55,688 nucleotides of DNA, taken from positions 1 through 55,688 of the forward strand of contig CALMEE010000042.1 of assembly GCA_937862885.1 (NCBI GenBank), in the 5' to 3' direction. How positions within the stretch are numbered: the stretch's first letter is position 1; the number at the start of each line of letters is the position of its first letter. Below are positions 1-7,931 of this stretch, piece by piece. The stretch comes from an uncultured Planctomycetaceae bacterium (GTDB taxonomy: Bacteria > Planctomycetota > Planctomycetia > Pirellulales > Pirellulaceae). The position numbers and the translations under genes are program-made. Under the pieces are notes generated by a model. The model searched no databases and had not been told where the DNA came from. It saw nothing but the letters and a program-made list of their open reading frames with translations.

Positions 1-215
1 AGTGATACCAGCGTGTAACCGCAACATCCACGATATTCTTTCTGGCTGTAGTCATTCCAATACCCTTCAATGTTAGACGCGAAAGACTCCAACAGAACTC
101 ACTTAATCAGTGATTTCACGAATTCGCAGAATTGTGCCATTATCGTCGGGGAATCTCATAAATCTATCACAACATATCAGGTTCCTGCCTCCAAGTAAAC
201 ACTATAATGCGTGTC

Positions 216-245
216 CTTTTAAAAAAGTTGCTTTTAAAAAAGTTG
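216..245. repeat. Tandem 15-bp duplication upstream of rpmF
   Basis: The unit CTTTTAAAAAAGTTG occurs twice head to tail with no mismatch. It lies just upstream of the predicted rpmF promoter. It contains the palindrome TTTTAAAA, so it could be an AT-rich UP-like element or simply a slippage duplication. No function is shown by the sequence. Confidence 0.85.
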
Positions 246-255
246 GGGTTGGGCA

Positions 256-284
256 TTGCTCGTAGTTTTGTTTTGCTGTATAGT
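256..284 (+). promoter_or_regulatory. Sigma70-type promoter for rpmF
   Basis: A TTGCTC -35 box (256-261) and a TATAGT -10 box (279-284) are separated by exactly 17 bases. This places the transcript start about 40 bases before the rpmF ATG. It is predicted by consensus only. Confidence 0.5.
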
Positions 285-330
285 TCTTCCTGGAAAATTT
301 TTGTACTCCTTTGTAATATTTGGTGCCGTT

Positions 331-522
331 ATGGCTGTGCCTAAAAGAAAGCAATCCAATTCTCGAACCGGTAAACGTAGGTCTCACGACCGTCTTCGCG
401 CTAAGAATTTGACGGTGTGCCCAAAATGCAGTCACGTGCTGCCGACGCATGTTGTCTGCCCGAACTGTGGGTATTATATGGGCCGAGTAGTGACTCCTTC
501 GGAAACAACGGCCGAAGAATAA
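331..522 (+). CDS. rpmF: 50S ribosomal protein L32
   Basis: This 63-residue protein is the small zinc-ribbon protein L32 of the large ribosomal subunit. It starts with the typical MAVPKRK segment, followed by a basic stretch with SNSRTGKRRSHDRL. It carries two CxxC pairs (CPKC and CPNC) that bind zinc, and an acidic tail. The frame is open further upstream, to 256, but the ATG at 331 gives the canonical L32 N terminus and lies just downstream of a good promoter. No fabD, plsX or fabH gene follows on this strand, although many bacteria have those after rpmF. The next gene is convergent. Confidence 0.97.
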   Translation: MAVPKRKQSNSRTGKRRSHDRLRAKNLTVCPKCSHVLPTHVVCPNCGYYMGRVVTPSETTAEE

Positions 523-564
523 ATCGTGACACAATGACTGGCCTGCACTGCGGTTCGATTTCTC

Positions 565-582
565 ATTAGCCTTCAAGCTAAT
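565..582. terminator. Weak convergent hairpin after rpmF
   Basis: ATTAGC and GCTAAT form a 6-bp stem around a CTTCAA loop, between rpmF and the end of the facing selenoprotein gene, whose stop codon overlaps it. There is no strong T-run, so a terminator role is only suggested by position. Confidence 0.25.
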
Positions 583-1144
583 TTGCGGTTTGTGCAGTTG
601 AGCTTTTAACTTCCCCAAAAATCTGCTGTGGGGTTGGTCGGTCATGTGGGCCTTGGCTGATGTAATGCATCCGAACGATTCCCTTAGGGTCAATAAGAAT
701 ATCGCCCCCAAGTTGCTTTACGTCTTCGCCTGGCATCCCCATTTTTACGCCATGAAATAGTATCGTGACGTATCTAAGTATGGAGACGGGATTAAGTAAA
801 GCCCACCATCCAGCTGATTCCATGCCATACCACTTATAAAGCCGCCGATCCCGGTCAATCAAAAGCGGCCACTCAATTTGATTGGCCGCGAGGTAGTTCA
901 AAGCCAACACATCTGAATCAAAGGCAATAATAATCACCTTGATGTCGAGCTCATCGAGTTTAGATTGATAATTTCGCAACTGCGAAATGTGGTGTCGACA
1001 AGATATTCAGCCTAGGTGGCGGTGAAATACCAATAGCTGCCATGACCCAAGAGTTTCAGACAAAGTATGAAATACACCGTTTGCGTCTGGTAACGAATAC
1101 GCGAAAGCTGGCTGGTTCTCTCGGTTCCCTCTAGAACTATTCAT
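578..1144 (-). CDS. Peroxiredoxin-like (AhpC/TSA) selenoprotein, UxxC motif
   Basis: The reading frame from the ATG at 1144 to the stop at 578 has 189 codons and is broken by a single TGA at codon 46 (1007-1009). Read through, it gives a 188-residue thioredoxin-fold protein of the AhpC/TSA peroxiredoxin-like type. The segment WQLLVFHRHLG leads directly into the redox motif, which here is U-I-S-C, then RHHISQLRNY and a KVIIIAF strand, with DILIDPKGIVRMHY near the end. The TGA falls exactly at the position of the first catalytic Cys of the CxxC motif in this family. A hairpin follows at a distance suited to a bacterial SECIS. An in-frame TGA three codons before the ATG limits the start. The expected role is thiol- or selenol-dependent reduction of peroxides or disulfides. 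The alternative is a nonsense-mutated pseudogene, in which case only the part downstream of codon 46 would remain open. No sel genes are in this window. Confidence 0.8.
971..1009 (-). promoter_or_regulatory. Candidate bacterial SECIS element
   Basis: Reading the minus strand, 18 bases after the TGA a perfect 7-bp stem (ATTTCGC with GCGAAAT) closes an AGTT tetraloop. The loop has G in its second position, 27 bases after the UGA. Known bacterial SECIS elements have a small apical loop with a G among its first two bases, about 16-37 bases after the UGA. This hairpin fits that rule while also encoding I-S-Q-L-R-N. SelB binding is inferred. Confidence 0.65.
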
Positions 1145-1240
1145 CTGGGTTCAAATCGCTCTCTAATGGGTTGATTCTGACGAACGAACTCCGGATAGCA
1201 ATCATGCGCTGCATCTTTTCGGCAATTCTCGTGCCAATGC

Positions 1241-1423
1241 CTATTTGATCCACAGGCACAATGCCACGAGAATCATCATCCAAATTAGATAGGCAAAGGC
1301 GAAGGCGGCCAAGACAGCAGGTTGTTTTAGCAAGAGACGATGCCAAAAACTATTTCTAGGTGAGCCTACCATTCGAATATCAACCATTGGCACTGAGAAG
1401 TCACGACTTGCGGCACGATTCAT
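1241..1423 (-). CDS. Possible small single-span membrane protein
   Basis: A 60-residue frame lies upstream of the selenoprotein gene on the same strand, with a 96-base gap. Residues about 35-58 form one hydrophobic helix (AVLAAFAFAYLIWMMILVAL), preceded by basic residues, so an inner-membrane anchor is possible. No clear Shine-Dalgarno site precedes the ATG, and another short frame overlaps it (1137-1346). I do not recognise a family. It may be a partner of the selenoprotein or a chance frame. Confidence 0.3.
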   Translation of the reverse strand: MNRAASRDFSVPMVDIRMVGSPRNSFWHRLLLKQPAVLAAFAFAYLIWMMILVALCLWIK

Positions 1424-1552
1424 CCCACGTTTCGGTACACGTTCGGTGCTAATTCTTCTTTAAAACCATTGACTTACCGAACGTTCGACCCTTCTTTAGT
1501 CGCTGCCGACAAGCGATGACGTGATCAGAGCAATTTCTTTCGGTCGAACTTT

Positions 1553-1999
1553 TTAACGAAGCGGTCGCGACATTTGGTCAGAAATTACAAAATCGCGATC
1601 AAATTCATTCTCGAAATCGAAAACATTGTCGAAATCCGATTGACGGTCATGTTCGCTGCACGACATCAACCCGGCGTCAATCATGTTGTAAACAATATTG
1701 CCAAAGTCTGTTGTGTTGTAAATGCCCCACTGGTTCATCACGACTCTAGCCATGAAGCCAAATTGCCGCAAAGCATGTTGCCTGATTGCCTCGCACAATT
1801 GTTGACCCGTGACATGACGATCGATCACACGTGTCGCATCGGCATCGTCGTCCAAACTCACGCTACTCAAAGCATCGGATTCGATTGCTAACATATCGGT
1901 TGCATAGCGCAACGAATCTCGTACGAATGTGTACGCTGGTGCAGAATAGCGTTGATCTTTTTTCAAGCAATCTCGATACATGTACATCTCGTTGGGCAT
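1553..1999 (-). CDS. Minf_1886 family protein (uncharacterised)
   Basis: The product has 148 residues. The start at 1999 is chosen because GGGAG lies 7 bases before that ATG; the frame extends 33 bases further upstream without such a site. The protein shows the pattern of the Minf_1886 family found in planctomycetes and verrucomicrobia: a YTFVRDSLRYA helix, then RHVTGQQLCEAIRQHALRQF, MARVVMNQWGI, TTDFGNIVYNMIDAGL and an acidic, Asp/Phe-rich tail. The family has no known function. There is no signal peptide or membrane segment, so it is probably cytoplasmic. It lies between the PSP1 gene and the selenoprotein, with gaps that suggest separate transcripts. Confidence 0.8.
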   Translation of the reverse strand: MPNEMYMYRDCLKKDQRYSAPAYTFVRDSLRYATDMLAIESDALSSVSLDDDADATRVIDRHVTGQQLCEAIRQHALRQFGFMARVVMNQWGIYNTTDFGNIVYNMIDAGLMSCSEHDRQSDFDNVFDFENEFDRDFVISDQMSRPLR

Positions 2000-2190
2000 T
2001 CTGCTGCTCCCTGATACCTTTTTCAAATACAACGCTGGATGTCGATTAATTCTGAATCAAACTGAAAACTCGTAAAACCTGACTTGATGACGCTTGCGAA
2101 GCGATTGTCGACCATACCGCGGTTTAATCAATTGCAAAACTGAATCCGCAGCTACGGCAAACTCCGCGAATATCTTTGCAAATCATGTTG

Positions 2191-3042
2191 CTAATCCAAA
2201 TTATAATCGGCATTCTCGCGTTCGGATAATCCATTTTTTTGCACTACGGTTAAGACATCGTCCAAACCAATTAAAATCCGCCGATTGTCCTCAGTTTCCA
2301 CTAGCAGTTGCTGGGCCAAAATTTCCTGATTTATCACTTTGGCGTGCCCAGAATTCGTTACAATTTGGGCTCCGATTGGCGGCATACGAGTGTGGATATC
2401 CTCGTAATGGTCAAACTCATATCGCAAGCAACATTTTAGTCTACCACAGCGACCAGATATCTTGGTAGGATCAAGGGTTGCCTTTTGTAATTTAGCCATC
2501 TTCATGGAAACAGGCGGCATGGAGGTGAGATGCGTATTGCAGCAGACGGGCTTACCGCAGTCGCCGTAATCTGCCAAGAACTTGGCCTCGTCGCGCACGC
2601 CGATTTGCCGCATTTCGATACGGGTCTGAAACTCCGCCGCTAACGATTTGACCAATTCGCGAAAGTCGATTCGTTGTTCGGCCAAAAAGTAGATGATAAG
2701 ACGTTCGCCGCCAAACAAATGTTCGATGTCGATCAACTTAAGGTCAAGATTGGCCTCCCGAATTAATCGTTGACAGACATCGATTCGATCTTTTCTCTTG
2801 GCTTGAAGATGTCGGTACTCGTTGAGATCCTCGACCGTCATTTCCCGCAAGATATTTCCTACTGGGGTCGAATCCAAATCGGAAAGCACGTCTTCGCGCG
2901 CTTCGCATAACACCTGGGCAGTCTCCAGTCCCCGATTCGTTCGTACGATGACTGCGTTGCCACGCTTGTATAGTTCGTTCGGCTTGGCGGAGAAAACTCC
3001 CAAAGAACGCACTGCACCATAACGACAAACGAAATTGGCCAA
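2191..3042 (-). CDS. PSP1 domain protein (YaaT/RicT-like)
   Basis: This 283-residue cytoplasmic protein has the PSP1 C-terminal domain. The diagnostic parts are the N-terminal beta region (FVCRYGAVRSLGVF), the helix-rich middle, IDFRELVKSLAAEF, and the Cys-rich stretches GDCGKPVCC and GRCGRLKCCLRYE at about residues 175-220. In Bacillus the homologue YaaT/RicT works with RicA and RicF, binds an iron-sulfur cluster and affects RNase Y. A similar role is only inferred here. The start codon is TTG at 3042, since the nearest upstream ATG is followed at once by a stop; AGAGAG lies a little upstream. In many bacteria this gene sits by holB, but here holB is 21 kb away. Confidence 0.9.
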   Translation of the reverse strand: MANFVCRYGAVRSLGVFSAKPNELYKRGNAVIVRTNRGLETAQVLCEAREDVLSDLDSTPVGNILREMTVEDLNEYRHLQAKRKDRIDVCQRLIREANLDLKLIDIEHLFGGERLIIYFLAEQRIDFRELVKSLAAEFQTRIEMRQIGVRDEAKFLADYGDCGKPVCCNTHLTSMPPVSMKMAKLQKATLDPTKISGRCGRLKCCLRYEFDHYEDIHTRMPPIGAQIVTNSGHAKVINQEILAQQLLVETEDNRRILIGLDDVLTVVQKNGLSERENADYNLD

Positions 3043-3144
3043 AATTACATCTCTCTGATCAGTTAAGAAATACTTGAATCAATTTACATTTGCTGTCATG
3101 AACAACTTCACGCTTCCAAAATTCCCATATCGGATATACGCAGC

Positions 3145-5292
3145 TCAATCGGGCAACCACAACTTCGATTCTTGCCGTGGCGTCACGGCACTATCCTCCA
3201 GTTCGGTACCGATTTCCTGCGGCGAGAAAAGTTCATCCCCTTCATCTCCCACGTATAACTCGCCACTGCCTGAAGCTGGTCGTGATTGCGGATGCTGTTG
3301 TGGCAACAGACCATAGGAGTCCATAAGCTCATATATCTTATGCAACAATTCCGGGTCCTTAGCCGCATGTTGCTTGAGACTCGCGAACAGCTCTGGGCAA
3401 TTGTCAATTACTCTACGCGACAATCGTAGTTCCAACTCCAAAAATTGCCAATCTTGTTCGCGCATCCCTCCTTGGTCTTCCGTTGAATAGGCCTTCGCTC
3501 GCTCAAAACACTCTAACGCCTTCTCGTTATCTGGAATTGAAACGCTCATCAATAGCAGCAATTGGCACCGCATTGCATCGGTCATATCATGATCGAGGGC
3601 TAAACATGCCTCACCGACAGGCACCATGAAGTCATCCACGCCATACGTGTTCGCGGCCCAAGCAAGTGGCAATAGCTCATCCGACTTGATTTGTTTCAAA
3701 TCGATTAGATGCCACAAGGTTGTAGCCAGATATTGCCACGAATTATTGTTGACCTGCAATTTGTCTAAAGCCTGCAATCCCAACGAACGCCGAACTTTTT
3801 CCATGGTGCCACGTGGCCTCAAACGGCTGAGGAGATCTGACGATCCGAGGAGCAGCAGCAGAGCTTCGACCATCGGGCGTTTCTCTGGAGATTCGACCAA
3901 TTGGCGAATTGTCTTGCCTCCATCGATTTTGAGCTTGACGTTAGCAGCGGCGTTGACCAAGCGATCCGATATTACCAGCTCAAGCCAATCAGTGAATTGT
4001 TCATCGGGTTCGTTTTTGTCGAAGTGAAGATTGCATTCAATGGCGTGATCAAAGCTGTACACTTCGCCAATCCGCTCGACAGTATATTCCGAGAGTCCCC
4101 AGCTATCGACAATCGAATCAACAAGCTTGTGTGCTCGCCCGTTTTCCCCTTCGGCGACGAAAACAAACCCACCGCGTGCCGTTCGACCGGTCTTTTCCCC
4201 GAACAGAAACGGGCCCCCAATTTCTCCCTGCTTTTGGCAGTTCTCTCCCGCCAATGGAACATCCACGTTATCGACCAATAAGTAACAGCCCCGTGGAGGA
4301 GGTTGCATTTGCTGAACCGATTGTTGCTCTTGCAAAAAACGGCTGAATAACAAATTCGGATTGCAGCTGACGAGTTCGCTGATGCGTGAAAAATCTTCCA
4401 CTTCATAAGCCCGCCGATTATGTGGCAACGCCTCTTGCCAAGCTCCGGAATCGAGGATGAAATAATATGACCAACCCGTTGCGGCCTCTGCAAAACTGAG
4501 ATTTGGGTTTGAGGCATACCGTTCCCAATCCGCCTGGGCCTCTTCAATGCCCAACCACGTTGCGAGTACGGCAATGCTTCGTTCGATCAATGGCACTCGT
4601 GGGTGCTTCAGCGCCAATTTTTGCAAAAGTTTTCGTGCTTTGCGCCATCTTGCCGCTTTAGCGAACACAATCGCCTGATCAAACTCTTGGCGGAAGGCAT
4701 CTTCTTCACATTCGTCCTTCAATACAAGAACCTGGCGTTGCAGCGAATGCATGTCCCTTCGCTTGAGTTCCTGTTCATAAATGTCTTTCCATTGATCGTC
4801 TCCCTCAGATAACTCCATGGCGTAACTCATGTACGCCAGAGCGGCAATTGGATTCGATCGCAACAACATTAAACTGGTGAACCCAAACAAGTGAGCCAGT
4901 CGCGTTGGAATACGAATCGTTTTCACCCAATCCAAAGCATCTTGCAGGCTATCAATGGCGGCTTTAGCGTCACCTGCTTGGAGGGCCGTCTCGCATCGGT
5001 GTTCCGCAATTATCGGAAGTTGGTGATTATTTTGCGCCATTAAATCAAGTTCGGATCGAGCCTCATCCAATCGCTTCAACTGCAACAGCAATTGTATTTT
5101 CAGCGATACCAAGCAATCTTTTCGACCCAATTTTGCAATGGCGCGATCAACCCGGTCCAGCGAAGCCAAGAACTGCTGCGCTCTAATCAAGTCGTAAATC
5201 TCATTGAGTTCATGCACAACCGTCTTGCCACAGCAAAACTTGATTTTTTTGTCGGTATGGCAAATACAATTCTTGTAAATATCAATGTCCAT
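3145..5292 (-). CDS. SEC-C motif protein with helical (TPR-like) repeats
   Basis: The product is a 715-residue protein. Its N terminus has a SEC-C zinc-binding motif (C9, C11, C20, C21, with the pattern CxC-x8-CC). The rest is rich in paired amphipathic helices: residues about 25-290 and 560-690 look like TPR-type repeats (for example LDRVDRAIAKLG, LDEARSELDLM, AIDSLQDALDWV). A central non-repeat part near residues 330-480 contains YLLVDNVDVPLAGENC and FLFGEKTGRTARGG. AAAGG lies 8 bases before the ATG. No signal peptide is seen. It is probably a cytoplasmic scaffold or regulatory protein, and I do not know its function. It stands alone between the PSP1 gene and the acyltransferase operon. Confidence 0.75.
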   Translation of the reverse strand: MDIDIYKNCICHTDKKIKFCCGKTVVHELNEIYDLIRAQQFLASLDRVDRAIAKLGRKDCLVSLKIQLLLQLKRLDEARSELDLMAQNNHQLPIIAEHRCETALQAGDAKAAIDSLQDALDWVKTIRIPTRLAHLFGFTSLMLLRSNPIAALAYMSYAMELSEGDDQWKDIYEQELKRRDMHSLQRQVLVLKDECEEDAFRQEFDQAIVFAKAARWRKARKLLQKLALKHPRVPLIERSIAVLATWLGIEEAQADWERYASNPNLSFAEAATGWSYYFILDSGAWQEALPHNRRAYEVEDFSRISELVSCNPNLLFSRFLQEQQSVQQMQPPPRGCYLLVDNVDVPLAGENCQKQGEIGGPFLFGEKTGRTARGGFVFVAEGENGRAHKLVDSIVDSWGLSEYTVERIGEVYSFDHAIECNLHFDKNEPDEQFTDWLELVISDRLVNAAANVKLKIDGGKTIRQLVESPEKRPMVEALLLLLGSSDLLSRLRPRGTMEKVRRSLGLQALDKLQVNNNSWQYLATTLWHLIDLKQIKSDELLPLAWAANTYGVDDFMVPVGEACLALDHDMTDAMRCQLLLLMSVSIPDNEKALECFERAKAYSTEDQGGMREQDWQFLELELRLSRRVIDNCPELFASLKQHAAKDPELLHKIYELMDSYGLLPQQHPQSRPASGSGELYVGDEGDELFSPQEIGTELEDSAVTPRQESKLWLPD

Positions 5293-5594
5293 TCGCGTAG
5301 CCTTTATTTTTCGTCAACTTTGGCGATCTGCCCCAGACAGAATCGCACAAAGGAACAGTTGAACAATAACTGTCATACTTTCCAGTCGTTCGGCGGAATC
5401 GCGGGTCCATTTCTGAAGTTTGCCAATTGCGTGATCCTAGCGTGCCGTCGCAAAATGCCTTTCGTGCACGCGGACGAAGTTCGTGTACGGTACCCGACGC
5501 GTCATCGCTAATTCTACGCCTGATTTGACAATCCTACGAGGGGGCGGATACGCGAAAACAATTGAGGCAAGTGCCGTCCACGCCTACATTTCGG
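5293..5594. other. Intergenic gap
   Basis: This 300-base gap separates two minus-strand units. It must hold the promoter of the SEC-C protein gene and the end of the acyltransferase operon. I see no convincing hairpin, repeat or small gene in it. Confidence 0.5.
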
Positions 5595-6770
5595 CTAACG
5601 GCTTGCTGTAGAAGTGCAACTTGGTGTCGCGCACGGGATCAGGCCGGGGGCAAGTTGGCGGTCTTGCAAAGAATGAGCTGGGCGGTGCAAACAACTCTTG
5701 ATTGAACGCATGGCTTGCTCAAGAGTAAATAACTGGTCACTTCCGAATTTGGCCGTCGGCAAAGATACTTTTTTTAATGAGTAACTATCAGTGGTCCAGC
5801 GACTGGTGGCTTGCGTCAATTCGCCGATGGTGTCGATCCATTGGATGTCGTGGTCTATAGTCATTTGCTGGATGATCAGATAGTAAAGAAGATGTCCGGG
5901 CGAATACTCTTGATACTGTTCCAAATACCCGATCTTGAGCGAAGAATAGACCTGTTTCGCACAGGGTCCGAAATCAAAAGCAATGGCTTTACCGTTGTGG
6001 AATAGAACCCAAGCTATAAACTCTCCGCGCGCCGCTAATGCCTGCCAGACATTTCGGTATAGGTCGACCATCCCAGCGGAAACCAACGATGTCTTTTCTC
6101 GACCCTTCCAAGATGCATGTTCCATCTCCATGACGATTTGACTGGCCATTTCCCAATCGCATGCTTCAAATAGCCGTAATTCCAGGCGACCACCTTGACG
6201 CAGGTCTCGCAAGTTGCGATTCAATTGCTTACGCCGATTCTTTGAGAGCATTTGTTCTAGATCGTCGATTCCAAATCCCAACTTTGTCAGGCCAACAGTG
6301 AACTTGTTTCGTGCCGAGAAGCTGAGCTGTTGCCGATGTAGCGACGCTAATATCCTATCCCAGCACTCGCGATTCACGTCAATCCAATCTAGATTCAACA
6401 GGTGCGCATCGAGCCCGCGAAGACCGGCGACGACATGATTGCTTAAAATCTCAGAGTCATACCGCGTATCGAACATCAAGTCACCGCAACGCAACCACTC
6501 ATTATTGGGCAATGCTGCAATGGTTGGTAGCATCTTCTTTTTTCGAAGTACCAGCGGTAGCGCCGCCGCAAGTTTGTTACCCTGCGCAAGCTCACAATCT
6601 TCGACCACCAGCGCAATGAACACGTCGTGCGGGTGAAATCGCATGACATACTGCTCCAACGCACAAAATCGCAACAGCGGAGAGTGAGAATCTGAATGTT
6701 CCCATAGCGCATCCCAAGCTTGCGACTCTTGCCTGAGCGCAGTGATTGAGGTTATGACACGCGTTTTCAT
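5595..6770 (-). CDS. GNAT/BioF2-like acetyltransferase (CelD/BcsL type)
   Basis: This 391-residue protein belongs to the CelD/BcsL-type GNAT proteins (FemAB-like double GNAT fold) used in polysaccharide or peptidoglycan modification. Features include NRRKQLNRNLRDL, EMEHASWKGREKTSL, and GKAIAFDFGP followed by YSPGHLLYYLIIQQM, which are the conserved core of the C-terminal acetyltransferase domain (BioF2-like). The ATG at 6770 follows AAGGGG by 4 bases and sits on the stop codon of the preceding gene. An ATG at 6773 is also possible and would give a 4-base overlap. The tight junction implies translational coupling. It is the third gene of an envelope-glycan acylation operon (9056 to 5595) and a diverged paralogue of its neighbour. 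The acceptor is unknown. Confidence 0.8.
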   Translation of the reverse strand: MKTRVITSITALRQESQAWDALWEHSDSHSPLLRFCALEQYVMRFHPHDVFIALVVEDCELAQGNKLAAALPLVLRKKKMLPTIAALPNNEWLRCGDLMFDTRYDSEILSNHVVAGLRGLDAHLLNLDWIDVNRECWDRILASLHRQQLSFSARNKFTVGLTKLGFGIDDLEQMLSKNRRKQLNRNLRDLRQGGRLELRLFEACDWEMASQIVMEMEHASWKGREKTSLVSAGMVDLYRNVWQALAARGEFIAWVLFHNGKAIAFDFGPCAKQVYSSLKIGYLEQYQEYSPGHLLYYLIIQQMTIDHDIQWIDTIGELTQATSRWTTDSYSLKKVSLPTAKFGSDQLFTLEQAMRSIKSCLHRPAHSLQDRQLAPGLIPCATPSCTSTASR

Positions 6771-7921
6771 CATACCCCTTCGCGCTGATGTGAATGTGTT
6801 TGAAAGAAATTTGCGTGGAACCATGTCCATTGCCGTTTCAGTGTCCGCGCAGCGAGCCAAGCGCGATGCGATATTCTGGCTGCTTGGCTTGTCGATACAA
6901 TTCGACTGGTGAAGAGGCGATTTGCACGCGCAGCCCACGAACGTTTGTAAGGTTCATCCCCGCGCAAAAAGTCAAACTCTGCGAGTCCTTCAGAAATGGA
7001 ATAGGAAATTTCAGCTGCAGTGATCAAGTGCCCTGGCTCCCAGGACATGAACTGTGGATCAACGCCGGTTTGATACTTTTGAAAGCCAGATCGCGCCCGC
7101 AACAACAGGTCGCTTGCTATTGGATTTCCATCGACCCAGATTTGGGTGAGCATGGCCTGACGTGACACCAGCAGTCGTTGCGTGGAGTTGCGCAAAAATG
7201 CTTCGAACTTCGAATCAGTGAAACAACCTGGCTGATTGAGTGACTTGCGCCGTTTCTGATGAAGTTCGCAAAAGGTAGTCCAAGCTTGAGCAAATTCTTC
7301 CTGGCTTTCAATAAGGACAAAGCGAACGCGGGGACCGCGCAGCAAACTTTGTGCTCGACGCAGTTTTCGTCGGAACGATGAATTGAGCGATGATTCATAC
7401 GACGAAATTGACGAACCTAAGTTAACAACCCACGCACGCTCGATTTCGCGCGTGTAGAGTTCAAGCCTATGGGCTCGGCACGCGGCGAAAAATTCTGCGT
7501 AGCAGTCTTCCGAATGCCCCTCGAATTCTATCCAATCCCAACGGCCGATTTGCCGCTGGAAGCCTCGGTTCGTGAGCAAGGCAGTCGCCAATTGCCTTTC
7601 GACTTCTGCCTGGTTCTCGCGCATACAAATGATTGAGACATAGTCGGAACATGCTTTTCCGTCTCCCAGCGTGCGAATGACGCGAACCCCGCCAAGGTTT
7701 ACTGTCTTGTACCATGGAACAAGGGCGACTAGCTGGCCTGTTTGATCTTGCACTCGCACAAGCAATAACTCTTTGCCAGATTGGAAAGCTTCCCACCAGC
7801 TATAAAGCCACTCCCAACTCAGCATCGGATTGGCCACGCCGAACATTTCCCAATCATTGCGCATGGCCTTGAATAGAGACGTGTCGCGTACCAAATCGAA
7901 TTGCAACGGATTTGCGTTCAT
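6770..7921 (-). CDS. GNAT/BioF2-like acetyltransferase (CelD/BcsL type)
   Basis: This 383-residue protein has the same family architecture as the gene after it. The N-terminal half includes NPMLSWEWLYSWWEAF and LVALVPWYK. The C-terminal GNAT half has SSFRRKLRRAQSLL, GNPIASDLLLRARSGFQKYQ and SWEPGHLITAAEISYSI, then a FLRGDEPYKRSWAAR motif typical of CelD-like proteins. It is cytoplasmic, with no signal peptide. The start is placed at 7921, 10 bases after the stop of the acyltransferase gene; an ATG at 7939 would overlap that gene by 8 bases. It is the middle gene of the operon and probably transfers an acyl or aminoacyl group in exopolysaccharide or surface-glycan assembly. Confidence 0.8.
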   Translation of the reverse strand: MNANPLQFDLVRDTSLFKAMRNDWEMFGVANPMLSWEWLYSWWEAFQSGKELLLVRVQDQTGQLVALVPWYKTVNLGGVRVIRTLGDGKACSDYVSIICMRENQAEVERQLATALLTNRGFQRQIGRWDWIEFEGHSEDCYAEFFAACRAHRLELYTREIERAWVVNLGSSISSYESSLNSSFRRKLRRAQSLLRGPRVRFVLIESQEEFAQAWTTFCELHQKRRKSLNQPGCFTDSKFEAFLRNSTQRLLVSRQAMLTQIWVDGNPIASDLLLRARSGFQKYQTGVDPQFMSWEPGHLITAAEISYSISEGLAEFDFLRGDEPYKRSWAARANRLFTSRIVSTSQAARISHRAWLAARTLKRQWTWFHANFFQTHSHQREGV

Positions 7922-7931
7922 GGAAGATCTT

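Noticed and set aside
1137..1346. 69-residue minus-strand frame overlapping the start of the selenoprotein gene
   Set aside because: No motif or ribosome site; it overlaps a more protein-like hydrophobic frame (1241-1423). It may only help coupling, since its stop overlaps the selenoprotein ATG.
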